Shown here piece by piece: positions 8,325-16,145 of a stretch of 64,000 bases of DNA (its first letter is position 1; every line of letters begins with the position of its first letter). The position numbers and the translations under genes were made by a program. The notes under the pieces were generated by a model, which had not been told where the DNA came from, searched no databases, and worked only from the letters and a program-made list of their open reading frames with translations. This DNA is from Oryzihumus leptocrescens (GTDB lineage: Bacteria > Actinomycetota > Actinomycetes > Actinomycetales > Dermatophilaceae). Where the stretch lies: positions 397,551 to 461,550 of the forward strand of contig NZ_VFOQ01000002.1 in NCBI RefSeq assembly GCF_006716205.1, in the 5' to 3' direction.

Positions 8325-9359
8325 ATGGCGCGGTTGGGCGTTGGGTTGGATCGTCAACTCACCATCCCTGTTGACTTAGGCACCATCAGCAAGAGTCAGC
8401 AGTGGACTCCACTGGATTTCGCGTACGCGAGCCCGGCGCTGATGCTCACCTGGCGTGAGCTGCTAGTGGCTGGGTTGCGCGTGGGTAGGCCCAGTTGGCT
8501 AGCCCAACTGAGCGCATTTTGGCCCGCGAGGCTTGAGGCCGTTAGGAGAGTGCTCCACCTCCTGTCGCATCTGGGGGAGATGCAATTCGGTGCAAGTGCG
8601 GGTCTCGTTCGCACGCGGATATTTGACGATGAAGATGGCAGTGAGAAGGCATTCTCTTCGTACGCAATGGGGATGGCGCTGTGCCAGGCCTACGCATCTC
8701 GCGTGTACGCCATGCCAGCCCTCGCGCACTATGACGCCCTTCACGGATCCAGGGGGCTAAGACCGGATCTGGTGCTTCCGTGGGCGCCAAAAGACGTATT
8801 TTTTGAAGCGAAAGGTCGTTTCAGAAGACTGCGCAACGAGGCAATGGCTAACGCTGTTGACCAGCTCTTTGGGCACCCGTTTGCCTCGAGGATGAAGGCG
8901 GGTGTTGTCACCGCCGGGTGCTTTTCAGGGCCAAGTTCCCGGCTTTCTATGCATGTCCGGACCTTGATGCCTTCCCAGATTAGCGCATACGCCACAATTA
9001 GCGCCCTCCAGGGGCGCGACGACGCAAGTGCCCTTGAGTCGTTTGGGGTAACGGGTTCATACCTGTTGGGCCTAGCGCTCACGGGTAACTTTGCCCGACT
9101 GACCTTGCAGGAACTCGACGGCGCCCCTTATCTGTGCGGGGTTGATGGCCAATCTGGCCTGGTGATTGGATTGGCTGCCTCGCAAGTTCCCCGCGTGTGG
9201 GAGGGGGTCGCGCGCGAGATGCATCTGGACGTGCAGGGCGAAGCGCTATTTGAGCGGGTTGCGAGCGAAAGCGCTATCTATGAGTGCCGTGACCTTGCTG
9301 AAGTTTCGGAAATCGCCATCGGCTGGACATCCGACACGGGAGTCCTGCTGGCCGGATGA
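8325..9359 (+). CDS. PD-(D/E)XK nuclease-like protein, partner of the HD/Hsp90 ATPase
   Basis: A 344-residue protein with no overall family that I recognise. Its central part shows a restriction-endonuclease-like signature: D148 in LRPDLVL, then about 12 residues on, VFFEAKGR with E161 and K163, i.e. D-x12-E-x-K on two strands. The segment just before (YAMGMALCQAYASRVYAMPAL) looks like the helix that commonly precedes this core. No membrane segment. ATG 8325 follows a GGGG-containing stretch and is the first Met of the plausible reading; the frame is open to 8226. It shares the lower GC and orientation of the HD/Hsp90 gene, supporting joint acquisition. Nuclease activity is inferred from the motif only. 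Confidence 0.7.
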   Translation: MARLGVGLDRQLTIPVDLGTISKSQQWTPLDFAYASPALMLTWRELLVAGLRVGRPSWLAQLSAFWPARLEAVRRVLHLLSHLGEMQFGASAGLVRTRIFDDEDGSEKAFSSYAMGMALCQAYASRVYAMPALAHYDALHGSRGLRPDLVLPWAPKDVFFEAKGRFRRLRNEAMANAVDQLFGHPFASRMKAGVVTAGCFSGPSSRLSMHVRTLMPSQISAYATISALQGRDDASALESFGVTGSYLLGLALTGNFARLTLQELDGAPYLCGVDGQSGLVIGLAASQVPRVWEGVAREMHLDVQGEALFERVASESAIYECRDLAEVSEIAIGWTSDTGVLLAG

Positions 9360-9467
9360 CGCGGGGTTGGTCCGAGTGGGGGAGTCCCCCACGGCGTGCT
9401 GCCTCGTCGACGGAGGGGGCAGGGTTGTGGACGTTCCGCTGAGGGGGTCGCCCGTGATCGCGTTCGG

Positions 9468-9899
9468 TTAGCTCCGCTCGAGGATGTCGGTCCCATCGTG
9501 GGCGCGGCTGGCGGGAACGTCAGCCAATGCGTCGTGGACACGTATTGCGAATGCTGGCGTCATGAGGCTGTCCACGTCGTCGCGGACTACCCAGAGGACG
9601 CGGCGGGCCTCGTCGGAGGGCTCGGCTGCACCTGAAGCTGCCCTGCATCGATAGACCAGGGCGACGATGTCTCGCGTCATGTTCTTGTAGACGCCTGTTA
9701 GTCGCTCGACCTCGACGGTGATGCCGGTTTCCTCGCGGACCTCGCGAATGACGCCCTGTTCGAAAGTCTCGCCGGGCTCGAGGATGCCCCCAGGCGCTTC
9801 CCAGGCTCCGTTGTCGCGTCGCTGGATGACGAGAACATGGCCGGCCTCGTCGATCACGACGCCCGCCACGCTGACTGAGTACTTCGGCTGGTCACCCAT
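9468..9899 (-). CDS. Nudix hydrolase, Pif-like AICE immunity protein candidate
   Basis: 143 residues with a complete Nudix box: GGILEPGETFEQ, then REVREETGI, matching GX5EX7REUXEEXGU. Nudix enzymes hydrolyse nucleoside diphosphates linked to another moiety. In pSAM2 the Nudix-motif protein Pif blocks redundant transfer between element-bearing cells; the location here, divergent from the KorSA-like GntR gene within an AICE backbone, makes the same role likely (inference). The promoter region shared with the regulator holds a CTAG-N4-CTAG site 22 bp upstream of the ATG, suggesting repression by that regulator. Confidence 0.85.
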   Translation of the reverse strand: MGDQPKYSVSVAGVVIDEAGHVLVIQRRDNGAWEAPGGILEPGETFEQGVIREVREETGITVEVERLTGVYKNMTRDIVALVYRCRAASGAAEPSDEARRVLWVVRDDVDSLMTPAFAIRVHDALADVPASRAHDGTDILERS

Positions 9900-9918
9900 C
9901 TGTCTTCACCGTGTGTCA

Positions 9919-9933
9919 GGCTAGAGCACTAGG
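9919..9933. promoter_or_regulatory. Candidate GntR/KorSA operator between nudix and gntR
   Basis: GGCTAGAGCACTAGG. The CTAG-N4-CTAG core (9921-9932) closely resembles the site at 10793-10804 before the transfer operon (GGCTAGACGACTAG). Position between the two divergent starts fits autoregulation. Confidence 0.6.
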
Positions 9934-9947
9934 TGAATGGAGGAGTG

Positions 9948-10721
9948 GTGATCGAGCTCGGGCAAGTTGATCGTGGGGCCGATGCTGCGCCGTTCAAGCA
10001 GATTGCGCGCCAGTTGCGTGAGGCGATCACGGATGGACGGCTTGAGCCCGGGGCCCGTATGCCCACCGAGCAGCAGCTCCTCGAGCACTACGGCGTCGCC
10101 CGCATGACCGTCCGTCAAGCCATGAACCAGCTCCGCTCCGAAGGGCTTGTTGTCGCCGAGCAGGGTCGAGGGGCCTTCGTTCGTACGGCGCCGCCTGTGC
10201 GACGGCTCGCATCCGAGCGGTTTGCCCGGAAGCACCGTGATGCCGGTAAGGCCGCCTTCATCGCCGAGACCGAAGGTCTGGGCAAGCCCAGTGTCGACAG
10301 CCTCCACGTCACGGAAGGGCACGCCCCGGACCGCGTGCGTGAGCTCCTGGGGCTGCGCTCCAACGCCAAGGTCGTCTCCCGGGACCGTCGATACCTGGTC
10401 GACGGCACGCCTGTTGAACTGGCGACCTCGTACGTGCCGCTCAGCATTGCCAGGGGCACCCCCATCACGCATGAGGACCCCGGTCCAGGCGGCATCTATG
10501 CGCGCATCGAAGAGCAAGGACACCGCCTCGTCTCCTTCACCGAGGAAGTAGCCGCGCGGATGCCCTCTCCGGAGGAGAAGCGGGCTCTGAGGCTGCCTGA
10601 CGGCACGCCGGTGCTCACCGTGCTGCGCGTCGCCTTCGCCGAGGATGGTCCCGTCGAGGTAACTGAGACCGTCAAGGCGTCCCACTCCTTCGTCCTGGAG
10701 TACAGCTTCCCCGCTGTCTGA
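9948..10721 (+). CDS. GntR-family regulator (KorSA-like) of the AICE
   Basis: About 257 residues. The N-terminal winged helix-turn-helix of the GntR family is clear: FKQIARQLREAITDGRLEPG, MPTEQQLLEHYGVARMTVRQAM, then a wing VVAEQGRGAFV. The C-terminal ~160 residues form a UTRA-type effector domain (LGLRSNAKVVSRDRRYL; FTEEVAARMPSPEE; VLEYSF). In pSAM2 KorSA represses the activator gene pra and so keeps the element integrated; this gene has the same place. Starts possible at GTG 9933, 9945 and 9948; GGAGG at 9939-9943 favours 9948. Candidate operators flank both its own promoter and the downstream operon. Confidence 0.88.
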   Translation: MIELGQVDRGADAAPFKQIARQLREAITDGRLEPGARMPTEQQLLEHYGVARMTVRQAMNQLRSEGLVVAEQGRGAFVRTAPPVRRLASERFARKHRDAGKAAFIAETEGLGKPSVDSLHVTEGHAPDRVRELLGLRSNAKVVSRDRRYLVDGTPVELATSYVPLSIARGTPITHEDPGPGGIYARIEEQGHRLVSFTEEVAARMPSPEEKRALRLPDGTPVLTVLRVAFAEDGPVEVTETVKASHSFVLEYSFPAV

Positions 10722-10766
10722 TCGGTCCTTGACCGAACCTTGAATCCCTTCCGGTTGCGGATTGGT

Positions 10767-10804
10767 CTAGACGACTGCACTCTGGAGAAAGGCTAGACGA
10801 CTAG
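10767..10804. promoter_or_regulatory. Operator pair before the AICE transfer operon
   Basis: CTAGACGACT occurs twice, 10767-10776 and 10793-10802, 26 bp apart. The second is a full inverted repeat, CTAG-ACGA-CTAG (10793-10804). They sit 25-60 bp before the first gene of the operon and match the site upstream of the GntR gene, so repression by it is likely. Confidence 0.65.
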
Positions 10805-10828
10805 CCGCAATGACAGGAGGCGGTCGAG

Positions 10829-11296
10829 ATGGCAATTCAGCAGCGGATCCCGGTGGCGTTCGAGGGCATCTTCCCGGCCGGGGCGTACATGGTCGGCGAG
10901 GTCGAGGCCTTGGAGGACTACGACGCGTTGGTGGCAGCGAAGAACGCCGGCAAGGAGCCCGGTGACATCCAGCTGCGGGACAAGGTCACCGGACTCCGGG
11001 TCTGGCAGGTCCGGGTGGTCGATGCGGACCCGGAGGCCCGCAAGGGTGAGACCGAGCTGGTGATCAAGATCGGCGCGGAGGTGCAGCCGGTGCCGCCGCC
11101 GAAGATGGATGGGCTGCCGTTCCGGCCGGTGGTCTTCGAGGGGCTGACCCTGACGACGTGGATCGATGAGTCCCGGTCCCGGCCCAAGGTGGCCTACTCG
11201 ATCCGGGCCACCGCGATGGCCGCCCCGAAGGGCAAGGGCACGTCCCAGCCCAGCGGTAACGGCAACGCCAGCGGCAGTGCCAAGGCGGCGGCCTGA
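10829..11296 (+). CDS. Conserved small AICE protein (SCO3933-like), function unknown
   Basis: 155 residues, soluble, strand-rich, with a disordered Ser/Gly/Ala/Asn C-terminal tail. Proteins of this size and position, first in the tra-rep operon just before the FtsK-like gene, are common in AICEs, but I know of no proven function. AGGAGG ends 8 nt before the ATG. Its stop overlaps the start of the next gene (TGATG), indicating translational coupling with the DNA translocase. Confidence 0.7.
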   Translation: MAIQQRIPVAFEGIFPAGAYMVGEVEALEDYDALVAAKNAGKEPGDIQLRDKVTGLRVWQVRVVDADPEARKGETELVIKIGAEVQPVPPPKMDGLPFRPVVFEGLTLTTWIDESRSRPKVAYSIRATAMAAPKGKGTSQPSGNGNASGSAKAAA

Positions 11297-12942
11297 TGGG
11301 TTCCAACCTTGCGGCGGCTCGGGTGTCCTTCGTGGATGCTCGGGCCGCCGCTGCGTTGTCGGCCCGTACGGCTCGGTTCCTCTGGGCTGTCCTGCGGGCT
11401 GCTCTGGTCTGGGTGCGCGGACACCTGCGCTGGGTGCTCACCCTCGTCGGATTCGCAGTCATCCTGCGGCTGCTTGGCAACCAGATCGGCTCGCGGGAGG
11501 TGCTGGCCCTGGCCTTCGGCCCCGCCTTGGTCGCGGCAGTCTGGTCGACGTGCTCACCCATGAGCTACGAGCGTCTGTGCGCTGGTCCGGCTCGTCGGGC
11601 GCGGTGGCGTCGGTGGATCCGGAAGAACTGGCCGCACCTCTCCCGGGAGTGTGGCCTCTCGGTCTCTCGCGCCACGAAGGCCCGCACGTTCGGGCTCGTC
11701 CCCAAGGAGGGGTCCCGGTTCGTGGCCTCCCAGTCCCAGACGGTGACTGTGTGGTCGCATCCGCGGCTGATGGACGTCACCACGGTGGGGTCGTTGCTTC
11801 GGCTGACGATCCGCACCCGCACCGGACAGACCGTTCAGGACCTCGAGAACGCGGCCGCACCACTCGCTGCCGCTGCGGGCGCCCACGCCTACCGGTGTGT
11901 CCAGATGACGCCCTCGGCGGTCGAGGTCGTCCTGGTCATGCGGGACTCGCTTTCGCAGGCCCGCCCGGCCGAACTGCCGGAGGCGGCGCACCTCAACGCC
12001 GTCACGCTGGGTAGACGACAGGACGGCACCCCGTGGCACCTGACTGTGACCGGGCGGCACACCCTCGTCGTCGGGTGCTCCGGTTCGGGCAAGGGCTCGG
12101 TCTTTTGGGGTGTCTGCGCCGGCCTCGCTCCGGCTGTGCGGGCTGGGCTGGTGCGGTTGTGGGGCGTGGACCTCAAGCGCGGGGTCGAGGTCGGCATGGG
12201 TCGCGGCATGTTCGCCGCCGTCGCGACCAACCCCAGTGAGGCGGTGGCCCTGCTGACCCGACTGCTGGCCGTCCTCGAGGAGCGCGGGAACCGGATGGCC
12301 GGCATCACCCGGCTCCACCAGCCGACCCAGGCCGACCCACTGCACGTCCTGGCGATCGACGAGCTGGCCGTCCTGACCGCCTACACAGACCCGGAGACGA
12401 AGAAGGAGGCCTCCCGGCTGCTGGCCGAGATCCTGACCCAAGGCCGGGCGTTGGGCGTGGTGGTCCTGGCGTGTGTGCAGGACCCGCGCAAGGAGGTCGT
12501 CGGCCTGCGCGGCTTGTTCACCCAGACCATCGCCCTGCGCCTGCGCTCGGCCGAGGAGACCCGCATGGTCCTCGGCGACGGCATCGCCACCATTGCTCCG
12601 GCGCACCGGATCAGCCCCGCCATGCCCGGCACCGCGTGGGTCGTCGAGGAGGACGGCAGTGCGGATCGTGTTCGCGCGGACTGGTGGTCAGATCAACTGG
12701 TGCGACAGGTCGCGGCCCGCCACCCGGCCCCGGTCGTCGAGGACCTCCTCGCCGCGCGTGGGGGACAGGGGAAGACCCACACGTGCGACGTTCCTGCTTC
12801 GGACTCGGTCGGGGTGCGGGCCGCGCCTGTGCCGGGGAAGCGTACGTCACAAATGCCCCAAAAGGAACGCCGGCCCCGGGCGTCTCGTACGTCCCGCACA
12901 TCCCAGCGCGGCACCTCCGACGACGGCAGCAGCGCGGCATGA
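11296..12942 (+). CDS. FtsK/SpoIIIE-type DNA translocase, TraSA-like conjugation protein
   Basis: 548 residues. An N-terminal hydrophobic part (about residues 28-85) provides one or two membrane passes. The ATPase core has a Walker A GCSGSGKGS (260-268) and a Walker B HVLAIDELAVL (350-360), followed by the FtsK-like GRALGVVVLACVQDPRKE segment. In AICEs this single protein assembles as a hexameric pore and pumps double-stranded DNA into the recipient. Start ATG overlaps the stop of the preceding gene by one base, and its stop overlaps the RepSA-like start (ATGA). The C-terminal ~80 residues are disordered and basic. Confidence 0.9.
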   Translation: MGSNLAAARVSFVDARAAAALSARTARFLWAVLRAALVWVRGHLRWVLTLVGFAVILRLLGNQIGSREVLALAFGPALVAAVWSTCSPMSYERLCAGPARRARWRRWIRKNWPHLSRECGLSVSRATKARTFGLVPKEGSRFVASQSQTVTVWSHPRLMDVTTVGSLLRLTIRTRTGQTVQDLENAAAPLAAAAGAHAYRCVQMTPSAVEVVLVMRDSLSQARPAELPEAAHLNAVTLGRRQDGTPWHLTVTGRHTLVVGCSGSGKGSVFWGVCAGLAPAVRAGLVRLWGVDLKRGVEVGMGRGMFAAVATNPSEAVALLTRLLAVLEERGNRMAGITRLHQPTQADPLHVLAIDELAVLTAYTDPETKKEASRLLAEILTQGRALGVVVLACVQDPRKEVVGLRGLFTQTIALRLRSAEETRMVLGDGIATIAPAHRISPAMPGTAWVVEEDGSADRVRADWWSDQLVRQVAARHPAPVVEDLLAARGGQGKTHTCDVPASDSVGVRAAPVPGKRTSQMPQKERRPRASRTSRTSQRGTSDDGSSAA

Positions 12943-14486
12943 CTGACACGGGCCGCTCCAGCCTGGCTTCCTCGCCCGCCTCGTTTCCGGGGTTTGGCGA
13001 GGAGGCCGGGCTGGACCTGTCCGTGCCCAATGCACGGGTCGCCGGGGAGATCGCCAACCGGCTCGTCTCGCGGGGCTTCCGGGAGTGGTCCGACGCGCTG
13101 GCTCGGGTCGGCAACTGCGTCAACCCGATCCGCCTGCGCGGCCGCTCGATCACGGTCGACAAGCGCACCGGCGAGGTCGTTGGCACCTACTCCAGCGAGC
13201 ACGAGCACAACGGGGTCACCCTGATCCGCTGCGGCAACCGGCGTGCCAGTGAGTGCCCGGCCTGTTCGCGGATCTACGCCGCGGACATGTTCCACCTCAT
13301 CCGGACTGGGGTGACCGGTGGCAAGGGCGTCCCCGACACCGTGAGCGAGAACCCGCTGGTGTTCGCCACGGTCACCGCCCCGTCGTTCGGGCTGGTCCAC
13401 GGGCTACGGGAGAACGGCCGCCCCTGCCGCGCCCGGTCGGGCAACCCCCGCTGTCAGCACGGCCGCCCACTCACCTGCATGAAGGTCCACGCGGAGGGCG
13501 ACCCCGCACTGGGGCAGCCGCTCTGCGCCGACTGCTACGACTACGAGTCCCACATCGTCTGGCAGTGGTGGGCCCCCGAGCTCTGGCGCCGGTTCACCAT
13601 CGCTCTGCGCCGCGTGATCGCGCACGCCCTCGGCGTCCCCGCCACACGGCTCGGAGACCACGCGACGCTGCAGTACGCCAAGGTCGCCGAGTACCAGCTG
13701 CGGGGCCTGATCCACTTCCACACCTTGGCCCGCCTCGACGGCCCGAAGACCGACGGCGGCTTCGCCCCGGCTCCGGACCTCATCGGCGCGGCCCGCCTCG
13801 CCGAGCTGATCGCCGAGGCCGCCGCCTCGGTCCGGTTCACTGCCCCGCCGATGTTCGACGGCGACGCCTCCCGGGTGCTGGCCTTCGGTGCCCAGGTCGA
13901 CTCCCGCGCGGTGCGGACCTCCCGGCGCACCGACGACCCCGATCAGGCCTTGTCCGCCGAGCAGGTCGCCGGTTACCTCGCGAAGTACTCGACCAAGTCC
14001 GCCACGGACACGGCCGCGACCGGGAATGCACACCTGCGCCGCATCCGGGCCACCGCGCGTGACCTCGCCGACGCCGCCCACCTGCACACCGCCGAGGCAA
14101 CCGGGGGAGACGTCGACGCCATGGCCGAGGCTCCGTACGCGCTGCTGGGCAAGTGGGTGCACATGCTCGGCTTCCGGGGTCACTTCGCATCCAAGTCGCG
14201 TCGGTACTCGGTCACGTTGGGTGGCCTGCGCCGGGCCCGTCGCCGCGCCCAGTCCCTCATCCAAGAGGCCAAGGCCGAGGGCCGGCCCCTCGATCTCGCC
14301 TCGATGGAAGCCGACCTCATGGCCGACGACGCCGAGGAGACCACGTTGGTCCTCGGACAGTGGGAGTTCCTGGGCACCGGGTGGGCCACCGAGGGCGAGA
14401 CCGTGCTCGCGACGGCCGCAGCTGCGCGCGCCCGTGAGTACGACCAGTACAAGGCGCAGGTCCGCAGGAACGGCAAGAACCGATGA
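12939..14486 (+). CDS. Replication initiator protein, RepSA-like
   Basis: 515 residues; rolling-circle-type initiator of AICEs. Features: paired Cys motifs early on (RCGNRRASECPACSRIY), Cys-rich CRARSGNPRCQHGRPLTC and CADCYDY clusters, an HFH metal motif in GLIHFHTLARLDG, and GYLAKYSTKSATDT with the candidate nicking tyrosines. It nicks the element origin to start autonomous replication after excision. ATG 12939 overlaps the translocase stop by 4 nt; a longer frame to 12471 is a shadow of that gene. Its stop lies 11 nt before the Xis start. Confidence 0.9.
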   Translation: MTDTGRSSLASSPASFPGFGEEAGLDLSVPNARVAGEIANRLVSRGFREWSDALARVGNCVNPIRLRGRSITVDKRTGEVVGTYSSEHEHNGVTLIRCGNRRASECPACSRIYAADMFHLIRTGVTGGKGVPDTVSENPLVFATVTAPSFGLVHGLRENGRPCRARSGNPRCQHGRPLTCMKVHAEGDPALGQPLCADCYDYESHIVWQWWAPELWRRFTIALRRVIAHALGVPATRLGDHATLQYAKVAEYQLRGLIHFHTLARLDGPKTDGGFAPAPDLIGAARLAELIAEAAASVRFTAPPMFDGDASRVLAFGAQVDSRAVRTSRRTDDPDQALSAEQVAGYLAKYSTKSATDTAATGNAHLRRIRATARDLADAAHLHTAEATGGDVDAMAEAPYALLGKWVHMLGFRGHFASKSRRYSVTLGGLRRARRRAQSLIQEAKAEGRPLDLASMEADLMADDAEETTLVLGQWEFLGTGWATEGETVLATAAAARAREYDQYKAQVRRNGKNR

Positions 14487-14497
14487 CAGGAGAAGTG

Positions 14498-14731
14498 ATG
14501 GACAGCGAATGGAATGTGCGGGAGCCCCTGCTGAACGTGCAGCAGGTGGCCGACTACCTGGGCGTCTGCAAGCGGACGGTCTACAACCTTCGCAACGAGG
14601 GCAACTTCGCGCCGGGGACCAAGATCGGCCGGAAGGTCATGTGGCGCGAATCGGTCCTCAAAGCCTGGCTCGAGGAAGCCACCGAGGCGCCGGGGGAGTC
14701 GGCGGTCTACAAGTTCCGGAGCGCCGGGTGA
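14498..14731 (+). CDS. xis: Excisionase (Xis), MerR/HTH_17-type
   Basis: 77 residues forming one winged helix-turn-helix of the excisionase type: LNVQQVADYLGVCKRTVYNLRNEG, then KIGRKVMWRESVLKAWLEE. Such proteins bend the att DNA and direct the integrase toward excision. ATG 14498 has AGGAG 5 nt upstream; ATG 14483 in the same frame overlaps the rep stop but has no site. The stop overlaps the integrase GTG (GTGA). Confidence 0.88.
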   Translation: MDSEWNVREPLLNVQQVADYLGVCKRTVYNLRNEGNFAPGTKIGRKVMWRESVLKAWLEEATEAPGESAVYKFRSAG

Positions 14732-15867
14732 GCATCTACAAGACGCCGAACGGCAAGGCGTGGCGGGCCTTCCTGAAGTACCGAGGACACCGCGACTCCC
14801 GGACCTTCACCCGGCGTCAGGACGCGGTGCGGTGGCTGACGGAGCAGAAGTCGGAGATCGACCGCGGCTCGTGGCTCGACCCGTCCCGCGGCCAGATCCA
14901 CTCCAGCGACCTCTTCGAGAAGTGGCTGGCCACCCGGGACGTGGAGGGCTCGACCCGCCGTAACGACCGGGCGCTGTGGCACTCCTACGTCGACAACCGG
15001 TTTGGCCGGGTCCCGGTGGCCTCGATCTCCGCGCCGATGGTCCGGGAGTGGGTCGCGGGCCTGGCCACGAAGAAGGGCCCCGCGGCTCCGAGGACCAAGC
15101 GGGACGCGCTGCGGGTGCTGCGTGGTGTCCTGGGCTACGCGGTCGAGGACGGCCGAATCCCTCGCAACCCCGCGGTGGGCATCAAGATCGCGGGCACCAA
15201 GGGCACGCCGGGTCAGGCGCTCTCGCTGGCAGAGCTGAGGGTCTTCGTCGCGGCGCTGAAGCCGCCGCACCACGAGGTCGCCCTCGTGCTCGCCCTCGCA
15301 GGCCTGCGCTGGTCGGAGATCGCCGCCCTCGACGAGCGCGACGTGATCCGCGACGACGACGGCCGGCTGTTCCTGGCCATTCGGCGGCGCCACGTCCTCG
15401 ACGAGGAGGGCAAGCGGGTCACCCTGCCAGGGACCAAGGGCGGCCGGTCGGTCACGCGGATGGTCCCGGTCCTCCCAGAGCTGGTGCCGATCATCGAGCG
15501 CCACCAGACCGGCCACCCCCACGCGCCGCTGTTCCCCTCGCCGCGCGGTGCCCGGCTCGACTCACGGCACTGGCGACGCGACGGCGGGTGGAAGGAGGCG
15601 TGCGAGCTCGTCGACCGCGTGGGCCTGCGCCCGCACGACCTGCGGCACACGGCCGCCACCGCGTGGCTGCGGATGACCGGCGACCTCAAGGCGGTCCAGT
15701 CCCTGATGGGTCACAGCACGGCGAGCATGACGCTGGACCTCTACGCGCACGTCCTCAACGACACCCTGACCCGGGCTGCGGACGTGATGGCCAAGGGGCT
15801 GGCGGAAGCGGCCGAGATCGACGGCCAGGGCACGCGCGAGCCCGGCCAGAACAGCGAGGGCTCGTAA
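14728..15867 (+). CDS. int: Tyrosine recombinase / AICE integrase
   Basis: 379 residues. An N-terminal arm-binding part (SIYKTPNGKAWRAFLKYRG), a core-binding SAM-like domain (about 65-160), and the catalytic domain with all landmarks: Arg in LALAGLRWSEIAAL, Lys in the beta-hairpin region GTKGGRS, HDLRHTAATAW (H-x-x-R), MGHSTASMT (His) and the nucleophile in LDLYAH. It recombines attP with the 3' half of tRNA-Pro, which begins only 80 bp downstream. GTG 14728 overlaps the Xis stop. Confidence 0.95.
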   Translation: MSIYKTPNGKAWRAFLKYRGHRDSRTFTRRQDAVRWLTEQKSEIDRGSWLDPSRGQIHSSDLFEKWLATRDVEGSTRRNDRALWHSYVDNRFGRVPVASISAPMVREWVAGLATKKGPAAPRTKRDALRVLRGVLGYAVEDGRIPRNPAVGIKIAGTKGTPGQALSLAELRVFVAALKPPHHEVALVLALAGLRWSEIAALDERDVIRDDDGRLFLAIRRRHVLDEEGKRVTLPGTKGGRSVTRMVPVLPELVPIIERHQTGHPHAPLFPSPRGARLDSRHWRRDGGWKEACELVDRVGLRPHDLRHTAATAWLRMTGDLKAVQSLMGHSTASMTLDLYAHVLNDTLTRAADVMAKGLAEAAEIDGQGTREPGQNSEGS

Positions 15868-15948
15868 TGGGCTCGCGAGTGGCTCGAATCGTTCCGAGCG
15901 ATGAGGTCGCAGGGAGCCTCAAACCGGCTCTGACCTGCGGAAACACAA

Positions 15949-16025
<77 letters not shown>

Positions 16026-16145
16026 TGGCTGTCGTGCACCACCCGAGGGCAGCGAGAAGAGAGAATAGCCGAGCCCCCGCCCAGTCACCGAATCGGGTCC
16101 CCGGCAAGCCCCTGACCAGCGCGCAAGCCAACGCCCGGCCCGGCC

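Noticed and set aside
12471..12938. A long upstream extension of the RepSA-like frame
   Set aside because: It lies entirely over the FtsK-like gene in another frame; ATG 12939 overlaps the stop of that gene exactly as in related operons.
13888..14727. N-terminal extension of the integrase frame
   Set aside because: Arg/Pro/Ser-rich translation typical of an antiphase reading of a GC-rich gene; GTG 14728 overlaps the xis stop and gives the normal integrase length.
15868..15948. A second small gene between integrase and tRNA-Pro
   Set aside because: Only short frames without a ribosome site; the stretch is better explained as the integrase arm region of attP.
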